From positions 1 through 5,083 of the forward strand of contig DAOWLV010000268.1 in the NCBI GenBank assembly GCA_030643455.1: DNA of 5,083 bases, written 5' to 3'. Each line of letters begins with the position of its first letter. Position 1 is the stretch's first letter. The position numbers were made by a program, and so were the translations under genes. Source of the stretch: Candidatus Krumholzibacteriia bacterium (GTDB taxonomy: Bacteria; Krumholzibacteriota; Krumholzibacteriia; LZORAL124-64-63). The notes under the pieces were generated by a model. It made no database searches and was not told the DNA's origin. It saw only the letters and a program-made list of their open reading frames with translations. Shown here in pieces: positions 1 through 4,455 of the stretch.

Positions 1-507
1 CTGGACAAGTCGCGGACCATCCGTCTGCCCCAGAACCAGACCGCCCTGTTGATCAAGATCAACCGGACCCGGTCCATCCTGCAGAACGAGGGCAATCCCC
101 AGCCCACCCCCGATCAGATCGCCCAGCGGCTCGATCTGGACGTGGCCGACGTTGTCCACGCACTGCGGTCCGACCGAACCGAGCTGGCTCTCGAGGATTC
201 CGGGGTGGAGGGCGGCGATCGCCCATTGACCGAGGTGATCGAGGACACCAGTCAGGAAGCTCCCGATTTTGCGGTGCTTCAGCGTGGGCTGCGTGAAGAT
301 GTTCGCAAATGTCTGGCCGTTCTGACCGAGCGGGAAGCCCAGATCATCGTCCAGTACTTCGGCCTGAGTTTCGAAGAGGCCCAGACGCTGGAGGTGATCG
401 GGAGGCGCCTGGGGCTGACCCGGGAACGGATTCGCCAGATCAAGGAAAAGGCCCTGGCGAAGCTGCGCAATTCCAAGGGAAAGGTCCTGCTTTTCGATTA
501 TTATTAG
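1..507 (+). CDS. RNA polymerase sigma-70 factor, RpoD/SigA family (3' part)
   Basis: This is the C-terminal 168 residues of a sigma-70 family protein. The reading frame is open to the left edge, so the gene starts outside the window; the internal TTG at 49 is not a credible start because homology continues before it. The first residues (SRTIRLP) match the end of region 2/start of region 3 in primary sigma factors. Region 3 follows at about residues 15-75, including the RPLTEVIED segment that corresponds to the conserved DVIED stretch. Region 4 spans about 95-168, with LTEREAQIIVQYFGL and the -35-binding helix-turn-helix LEVIGRRLGLTRERIRQIKE at about 130-149. Such proteins recruit RNA polymerase to -10/-35 promoters. 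The intact TRERIRQIKEKAL motif supports a housekeeping (group 1) or closely related group 2 factor; without regions 1-2 these cannot be separated. A strong terminator follows, so it is probably transcribed apart from the genes downstream. Confidence 0.93.
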   Translation: MDKSRTIRLPQNQTALLIKINRTRSILQNEGNPQPTPDQIAQRLDLDVADVVHALRSDRTELALEDSGVEGGDRPLTEVIEDTSQEAPDFAVLQRGLREDVRKCLAVLTEREAQIIVQYFGLSFEEAQTLEVIGRRLGLTRERIRQIKEKALAKLRNSKGKVLLFDYY

Positions 508-516
508 AAGAGGCCT

Positions 517-534
517 GGGCGGTCAGACCGTCCC
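517..534 (+). other. Small hairpin between the sigma factor stop and its terminator
   Basis: GGGCGGT (517-523) can pair with ACCG-T-CCC (527-534) around a CAG loop, leaving one bulged T. It sits 10 bases after the stop codon and is followed by only three T residues, so it is not a good terminator by itself. It may simply be a 3' UTR stem that protects the message end. Confidence 0.45.
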
Positions 535-551
535 TTTGCACGAGTGCTGCT

Positions 552-592
552 GCCCGGATCTTCCCCGTGGGGAAGGTCCGGGCTTTATTTTT
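552..592 (+). terminator. Strong rho-independent terminator of the sigma factor gene
   Basis: The two arms, starting GCCCGG at 552 and ending CCGGGC at 583, pair over 14 base pairs, with one T-G wobble and a CGTG loop. The run TTTATTTTT (584-592) follows directly. Stem length, GC content and U-tract are all textbook for an intrinsic terminator. It lies 45 bases after the stop codon at 505-507 and separates sigma factor transcription from the envelope gene cluster. Confidence 0.93.
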
Positions 593-598
593 CCAGTC

Positions 599-619
599 TG
601 GGTAGACGATTTCTACCCG
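599..619 (+). repeat. Perfect inverted repeat just after the terminator
   Basis: GGGTAGA (600-606) and TCTACCC (612-618) are perfect reverse complements with a CGATT loop. A T-G wobble at 599/619 extends the stem to 8 pairs. It begins 7 bases after the terminator U-tract and has no T-run on either strand, so it is not a second classical terminator. It could be a protein-binding palindrome or the 5' structure of a transcript; the sequence alone does not decide. Confidence 0.6.
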
Positions 620-709
620 TTTCCAATAGGTCCTTCTGTGGCCCGTTCCTTGCGTGGAAGTCTCCCCAGTGGCCGGAAAGGGCCTTTTGGGCAGGGAAAG
701 GGATCTGTG

Positions 710-738
710 TTGACAAGTTTCGAGCCGGGTGGCATCTT
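710..738 (+). promoter_or_regulatory. Possible sigma-70 promoter for the M23 gene
   Basis: TTGACA at 710-715 is a perfect -35 consensus. At a 17-base spacing the -10 position reads CATCTT (733-738), which matches only three of six consensus bases. If used, transcription would start near 745 and give a leader of roughly 100 bases before the ATG at 850. A promoter is expected here because a strong terminator lies upstream, but the poor -10 keeps this tentative. A second TTGACG at 774-779 has no acceptable -10 at normal spacing. Confidence 0.35.
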
Positions 739-831
739 TTGCCCACTTATTTTTGCCCCGGTTATCCGGCTTGTTGACGGATCAACTTCCCTACCCGGGG
801 TAACGTTCCCCAACACTTGTTGTGTCCTCAA

Positions 832-847
832 ACCAATTGCGGTTGGT
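832..847 (+). promoter_or_regulatory. Hairpin in place of a Shine-Dalgarno before the M23 start
   Basis: ACCAA (832-836) pairs with TTGGT (843-847) around TTGCGG, ending two bases before the ATG at 850. No GGAGG- or AGGA-like sequence is found in the normal ribosome-binding window. The ATG is nevertheless the right start: the N-terminal residues KKSYTFLYIPDD are typical of this family's cytoplasmic tail, and the next in-frame ATG (codon 48) would remove the membrane anchor. Translation may depend on unstructured or A-rich sequence, or be deliberately weak. Confidence 0.4.
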
Positions 848-849
848 AA

Positions 850-1788
850 ATGAAGCTTAAGAAGAGCTACACTTTTCTTTATATACCCGATGACCACGGT
901 GCTTCCCGGCAATTCCGGATACCTCGGGGGAGCCTCCTGCTGGCCGCAGGGGCCACCATCCTGCTGGCGGGGATCGTGGTTTGTTATGGAATGGGGATCG
1001 GGACGGGAAATAGCTGGCTGCCTGGCGGCTCCCGGTTGCAGAGGGAAAACTTCGTTCTCCAGGAAACGGTCGACGGCCTGGAGGGTCAGGTTCTGGTGCT
1101 GCGCGACGAGATCGACGACGTGCGCGAAGTTCAGGACATGATGGCGACGGCCATCAACTTGCCGGCCATCGACGAAGAGACTTTTGCCGCCGGCGTGGGT
1201 GGAAGGGGCCATCTGGGGTTTGCTCCTCAGGAGGTTCCGGGTCTGAATCTGGAATTCGGTGATCGCTCCAGCTCGGCCACCGAGGATCTGGAACTGATGC
1301 TTCGGCAGGCCAAGATCCAGCGTCAGGGTTATCTGGCCATGATGGACACCTTGAACGCCCGCGCCCAGGTCCGACAGAAAATCCCCTCCATTCGTCCTGT
1401 CGATACAGGCTGGTTGAGTTCGCGTTTCGGGTTCCGGAAGGATCCTTTCACCGAAAATCAGACTTTTCATCGTGGTCTCGACTTTTCCGTACCGACCGGG
1501 ACACCGGTCCGGGTGACCGGCAACGGGGTGGTCCTGGCGGTCCAGCATCAACGGGGATTCGGCCGGGTGATCAAGGTGGACCACGGCAATGACGTGATCA
1601 CGGTCTATGCCCACCTCCGCGACCAGCTGGTCAAGAAGGGAGACCTGGTTTCCCGTGGCGACGTCATCGGACGGTCGGGCAATACGGGCCGGTCTTCCGC
1701 GCCCCATCTTCATTACGAGATCCGGATCGGCGGCCGGCCGGTCAATCCCCTGTCCTACATCCTCGATTCCTATGCGGTTCGGGATTGA
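850..1788 (+). CDS. Membrane-anchored M23 (LytM) peptidoglycan endopeptidase
   Basis: The 312-residue product has a short cytoplasmic tail (1-26), one membrane-spanning segment at about 27-49, a probable coiled coil at about 61-105, a linker, and a C-terminal LytM/M23 domain at about 185-308. The catalytic domain opens with SSRFGFRKDPF. It keeps the zinc ligands H207 and D211 (HRGLD), with H255 (YAHL) and the HLH motif H286/H288. Because all metal-site residues are present, it should be an active zinc endopeptidase cutting stem-peptide cross-links outside the inner membrane. This differs from EnvC/NlpD-type LytM proteins, which have lost catalytic residues and only activate amidases. Its layout (tail, TM, coiled coil, M23) resembles MepM/DipM-type proteins involved in wall growth and division. 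The amidase gene downstream fits a shared wall-remodelling role. No Shine-Dalgarno is visible before the ATG. The family call is firm; the cellular role is inferred. Confidence 0.95.
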   Translation: MKLKKSYTFLYIPDDHGASRQFRIPRGSLLLAAGATILLAGIVVCYGMGIGTGNSWLPGGSRLQRENFVLQETVDGLEGQVLVLRDEIDDVREVQDMMATAINLPAIDEETFAAGVGGRGHLGFAPQEVPGLNLEFGDRSSSATEDLELMLRQAKIQRQGYLAMMDTLNARAQVRQKIPSIRPVDTGWLSSRFGFRKDPFTENQTFHRGLDFSVPTGTPVRVTGNGVVLAVQHQRGFGRVIKVDHGNDVITVYAHLRDQLVKKGDLVSRGDVIGRSGNTGRSSAPHLHYEIRIGGRPVNPLSYILDSYAVRD

Positions 1789-1853
1789 GGTCCAGGTCTC
1801 TTTTGTTCGGGTAACTTCTTAAGCGGCAACTTCCAGAGCTTCCCGACCGGACC
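1789..1853 (+). other. Long-range stem right after the M23 stop codon
   Basis: GGTCC-A-GGTC (1789-1798) pairs with GACCGGACC (1845-1853), giving nine base pairs with one bulged A around a 46-base loop. It starts at the first base after the stop codon. No T-run follows (ATTATCTTCTT), so it is not a standard intrinsic terminator. It could stabilise the 3' end of the message or be part of the amidase leader. Confidence 0.45.
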
Positions 1854-1893
1854 ATTATCTTCTTGGCTTCCGGCCACCTCTTGTGATAGTTTT

Positions 1894-1952
1894 GGCATGG
1901 ATGGGTATGTTCGCGGTCTCGAATGGAGTCGAACCCGGGGTATGCCTTTTTT
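1894..1952 (+). terminator. Possible weak terminator or attenuator ahead of the amidase gene
   Basis: GGCAT (1894-1898) pairs with ATGCC (1942-1946), and GTTCG (1909-1913) pairs with CGAAC (1930-1934) inside it. CTC/GAG can close the tip. Six T residues (1947-1952) follow directly. The stem is interrupted by unpaired stretches, so it would be a weak terminator, but the adjacency to a U-tract is terminator-like. It lies 32 bases before the amidase ATG, where partial termination would control the downstream operon. Confidence 0.35.
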
Positions 1953-1954
1953 GA

Positions 1955-1975
1955 GATTCGAACGATTCGAAGGAG
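1955..1975 (+). promoter_or_regulatory. Shine-Dalgarno of the amidase gene, partly inside a TTCGAA hairpin
   Basis: AAGGAG (1970-1975) lies 9 bases before the ATG at 1985 and supports that start. Directly upstream, GATTCGAA occurs twice (1955-1962 and 1964-1971) with one base between. Since TTCGAA is self-complementary, the copies at 1957-1962 and 1966-1971 can form a 6-pair stem with a CGA loop that covers the first two bases of the Shine-Dalgarno. This could modestly limit ribosome access. Confidence 0.6.
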
Positions 1976-1984
1976 CGGGATTCC

Positions 1985-3493
1985 ATGTGGCTGTCGGGAT
2001 GGTTCGTATTCGGCAATACAATCCGTTTTTGGGGTGACCCCGTGGACCTTCTCCGACTTGCCGTTTCCACCCGGAATTCTCTTTCCGCCCGATTTGCCGG
2101 TATTCCCCTTGGTGCCTTTGTGCTTTTGTTCAGTCTGGTCTGCGGATGGCCGTCAGCGGTGGCTTTTGCAGCATCCGGTGTCGATATCGTCCGAATCCGC
2201 CATTTCACGGCTCCCGACCATACCCGTGTCGTGCTGGATTTGAGCGGCCCGGCCTCTTTCGAAGTACGCCGCATCACCAATCCCGACCGCATTGCCGTCA
2301 ACGTGCCTCACGCCGGTTTCACCAGGGCGGGTTCCATCACGGTGGCCGATGGCCTGGTCCGGCGGATCAGGCGGAACCCCGGGGGAGGGCGCGCCCAGGT
2401 CGTGCTGGATCTGGGTCACCAGGCGGAGTTTCGCAGTTTTTCCCTGCCGGCGGCAGGCGGCAGGCCTGACCGTATCGTGCTGGATGTCCTGAGACCCAAG
2501 TCCCCAACCGCGTCCGAAAAAATCGCTGACAGCCGCCTCGACGCGACTCCCGAGCCCGCCAGTAAACCGGCCATCGTTCCGGCACCGGTGCCACGACCTT
2601 TCATGGTGATCATCGATCCCGGTCATGGCGGACTTGATCCAGGCGCTTCCCGGAAGGGAGTGAAGGAAAAGGACGTGGTCCTTGATATCTCGCGGGAGAT
2701 GGCCCGTCTGATCAATGCCCTGCCCGGTTTTCGGGCTCAGCTCACCCGCAGTGGCGACTACGGTCTGGAATTATGGCAAAGGGTGGATTTTGCGCGTCGG
2801 AAGGAGGGGGACGTTTTCATCTCCGTCCATTGCAACACCCATCCCCGTGCGGCGGTTTCCGGCATGGAGGTCTATTTTCTATCCCTGCAGGGTGCCACCG
2901 ATAGGGAAGCCCGGGAATTGGCCGACAAGGAGAACGCGGCGCAACTGGTCGGCCTGGATCCCGCCAGCCGCCCGGACGACCTGGTCATGGACATCCTGAT
3001 GGATCTTCGAATGAGCCAGGTCCTGCACCAGTCGGCCGCTCTTTCCGAACGGTTGGTGACCGCGGCCAAATCAAGCAGCGTGCTCGGTGGCCGGAAGGTC
3101 AAGCAGGCGGGATTCCATGTGCTCAAGTCCCTGGCCATGCCGTCCGCGCTGGTGGAGGTGGCCTACCTCTCCAATCCGGGGGACCGGAAGCTCCTGGCGG
3201 ACAGGTCGAACCGCAGGAAGATCGCGATGGTCCTGGTTGAGGGCATCCTGGACTGGCGGCGGGACCAGCAGGAGGGCTGGCTGCTGGCTGGTGCTCCGGC
3301 GATGCCGGCTCCTGCCGAGGGGGTGTCGTCCTGGACTCGGAAATACAAGGTTCGTCGCGGCGATAATCTCTGGCGTCTGGCTCAGCGCCACGGCACCACT
3401 GTGAATGAGATTTCCCGGCGCAACCACCTGGAGAACCGATCCATCCTGGTCGGACAGTTATTGAAATTGCCGGAGGTCTTGCCGGATCCATGA
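1985..3493 (+). CDS. N-acetylmuramoyl-L-alanine amidase, AMIN-Amidase_3-LysM (AmiB-like)
   Basis: This 502-residue exported enzyme should hydrolyse the bond between N-acetylmuramic acid and L-alanine, typically at the division septum. A hydrophobic export signal covers about 38-62, ending near AFA-ASG. An AMIN domain (about 66-170), which binds peptidoglycan or targets the septum in AmiB/AmiC, is followed by a Pro/Ala-rich linker (171-205). The Amidase_3 domain (about 206-425) shows the zinc-site residues H214 (DPGHGG), E228 (KEKD) and H282 (SVHCN), plus catalytic E391 (ALVEVAYLSN). A helical insertion at about 305-362 matches the position of the autoinhibitory helix of AmiB/AmiC, implying that a LytM-type or other activator opens the site. 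A LysM module (452-496, YKVRRGDNLWRLA) binds glycan. The ATG is supported by AAGGAG, but it gives a long pre-signal stretch; GTG at 2042 (codon 20, behind GGGGTGA) is an alternative. No twin-arginine motif is seen, unlike E. coli AmiA/AmiC. The stop overlaps the next start as ATGA. Confidence 0.95.
   Translation: MWLSGWFVFGNTIRFWGDPVDLLRLAVSTRNSLSARFAGIPLGAFVLLFSLVCGWPSAVAFAASGVDIVRIRHFTAPDHTRVVLDLSGPASFEVRRITNPDRIAVNVPHAGFTRAGSITVADGLVRRIRRNPGGGRAQVVLDLGHQAEFRSFSLPAAGGRPDRIVLDVLRPKSPTASEKIADSRLDATPEPASKPAIVPAPVPRPFMVIIDPGHGGLDPGASRKGVKEKDVVLDISREMARLINALPGFRAQLTRSGDYGLELWQRVDFARRKEGDVFISVHCNTHPRAAVSGMEVYFLSLQGATDREARELADKENAAQLVGLDPASRPDDLVMDILMDLRMSQVLHQSAALSERLVTAAKSSSVLGGRKVKQAGFHVLKSLAMPSALVEVAYLSNPGDRKLLADRSNRRKIAMVLVEGILDWRRDQQEGWLLAGAPAMPAPAEGVSSWTRKYKVRRGDNLWRLAQRHGTTVNEISRRNHLENRSILVGQLLKLPEVLPDP
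3472..3477 (+). promoter_or_regulatory. Shine-Dalgarno of the YbbR-like gene
   Basis: GGAGGT lies inside the end of the amidase gene, 12 bases before the ATG at 3490. The spacing is slightly long, but the ATGA stop-start overlap also allows translational coupling from the amidase. Confidence 0.55.
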
Positions 3494-4455
3494 ATCGTTT
3501 CGGTCTAAAAATCAGCTGCCTGCTTGTTTCTGTGCTCATCTGGATCCAGGTGGCGTCGACTGCCGATTTCGAGCAGACCACGACCCTGCCCCTGAGGGTG
3601 ACGGGCCTGGGTGAGGGGCTGACGGTAGCTGGGAGCGAGCACCTGCCTTCCGAGGTCCGGGTCAGGGTCACCGGCAGCAAGTTGATGCTGCTGACCCACC
3701 AGTATTTCAACCGCTACATCGGCGAGGTCAGGGCCAACCTGGCCGGGTTCTCGGATTCGACGTTTTCCTACCAGTTGGACCGCTCGGATATTTTCACGGA
3801 CATGAAAAATGCGGACTTCAAGCGTTTGAAAATCCTCACGCTGACCATCGACCACGAGATTTCCAGGCCGATTGCCGTCACCCTGGATGCGAAAGGGAAT
3901 CTGCCCCGGGACATGGATTTCGTGACGGCTCCGCGGATCACTCCTGATTCAGTCCTGGTCACGGGGCCCTCGCGCTTCTTCAGCGATGATATGACCGTGC
4001 ACACCGAAGCGGTGAATCTGGACCGCATTTCCGGAAACTCGGAGCGGTCGCTGAATCTGGTTCTACCCGGCGATTTCCTGGACTTGACCGAAACCCGGGT
4101 CAAGGTGGACTTCCAGGTGGGAAAGCTGGAGAACCGGACCCTTGCCAATATTCCGGTGATCGGTCTGGTTGACGCGGGTCGCCCGGAGGTGGGGATTTCA
4201 CCCCCCGTGGCTGACGTCATGGTGCGGGGTATCGCGGATTCGGTGCGGGCCTTGACCGAGGATCGAATCTCCGTGATCGTTCCGGTGGATAATCTTGCCG
4301 AGGGAATTTTCGTCCTGTCGGGTCAGGTCGTTCATCCGGATTGGCTCACGCTCATCCGCCTGGATCCTCCTCAATTCCAGGTGATCGTGGGGAACCCGCC
4401 CATCCTGCGGAATGATGCCCACGTTCCGTCGGAACAGGAGGACCAAGGTGAATGA
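3490..4455 (+). CDS. YbbR-like (CdaR-type) membrane-anchored repeat protein
   Basis: The product has 321 residues. NRFGLKISCLLVSVLIWIQV at the N-terminus is a single membrane anchor in the style of YbbR/CdaR proteins, which begin with a short NxxLK tail and one TM helix. The rest is extracytoplasmic. I read three YbbR-like beta repeats at about 27-120, 125-210 and 217-302. Each has a 'P-x-x-V-x-V-x-G' type strand: PSEVRVRVTG (53-62), PDSVLVTGPS (152-161) and VADVMVRGIA (240-249). The tail (303-321) is polar. In Firmicutes the family member CdaR binds and modulates the diadenylate cyclase CdaA and is usually encoded beside cdaA and glmM. Neither is in this window, so a c-di-AMP role here is unproven. 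Its start overlaps the amidase stop (ATGA), and its end overlaps the next start by 8 bases, placing it in a wall-hydrolase operon. Family assignment is good; function is open. Confidence 0.85.
   Translation: MNRFGLKISCLLVSVLIWIQVASTADFEQTTTLPLRVTGLGEGLTVAGSEHLPSEVRVRVTGSKLMLLTHQYFNRYIGEVRANLAGFSDSTFSYQLDRSDIFTDMKNADFKRLKILTLTIDHEISRPIAVTLDAKGNLPRDMDFVTAPRITPDSVLVTGPSRFFSDDMTVHTEAVNLDRISGNSERSLNLVLPGDFLDLTETRVKVDFQVGKLENRTLANIPVIGLVDAGRPEVGISPPVADVMVRGIADSVRALTEDRISVIVPVDNLAEGIFVLSGQVVHPDWLTLIRLDPPQFQVIVGNPPILRNDAHVPSEQEDQGE
4436..4450 (+). promoter_or_regulatory. Shine-Dalgarno and GTG start of the last gene
   Basis: AGGAGG (4436-4441) lies 6 bases before GTG (4448-4450), within the 3' end of the YbbR-like gene. 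This near-ideal site decides the start. The nearby ATG at 4452 is in another frame that stops after 26 codons. Confidence 0.85.

Larger units (their letters stand above)
593..849 (+). other. Non-coding leader region before the M23 gene
   Basis: No convincing gene is seen here. Several short stems are possible: the 599-619 inverted repeat, GTTGA/TCAAC around CGGA (773-786), CCGG/CCGG around TTAT (758-769), CAAC/GTTG (811-822) and ACCAA/TTGGT (832-847). TTTTGCCC occurs twice, 14 bases apart (737-744 and 751-758). The region is locally more T-rich than the flanking genes. It probably holds the promoter and 5' untranslated leader of the M23 gene. Confidence 0.6.

Noticed and set aside
671..688. 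GGCC/GGCC stem followed by four T residues
   Set aside because: It has only four base pairs and a short T-run just downstream of a far stronger terminator; it is too weak to call.
748..755. Bacteroidetes-type -7 box (TATTTTTG)
   Set aside because: It fits TAnnTTTG, but no TTTG-like -33 element lies at the required distance, and the T-rich stretch makes a chance match likely.
593..849. c-di-AMP (ydaO-type) riboswitch before the wall hydrolases
   Set aside because: It was considered because such riboswitches control wall hydrolases and a YbbR protein is nearby. The conserved blocks I know for that class are not recognisable here or in 1789-1984; a covariance-model search would be decisive.
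613..1713. Long open frame of 366 codons on the - strand
   Set aside because: It is antisense to the M23 gene, whose product shows a complete catalytic motif set. The antisense product has no recognisable domain, and GC-rich coding DNA often leaves such frames open.
1926..1940. tRNA T-arm-like sequence (GGAGTCGAACCC, read on the - strand)
   Set aside because: The loop resembles TTCGA but the flanking stem pairs only two bases and no acceptor, D-arm or anticodon arm can be drawn around it.
1923..2243. + strand open frame starting in the amidase leader
   Set aside because: It has no Shine-Dalgarno, overlaps the amidase start in another frame, and its product has no recognisable features.
2451..2464. 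Tandem repeat of CGGCAGG in the amidase gene
   Set aside because: It has only two copies and encodes an ordinary Ala/Gly stretch in the AMIN domain; it is explained by GC-rich codon use.
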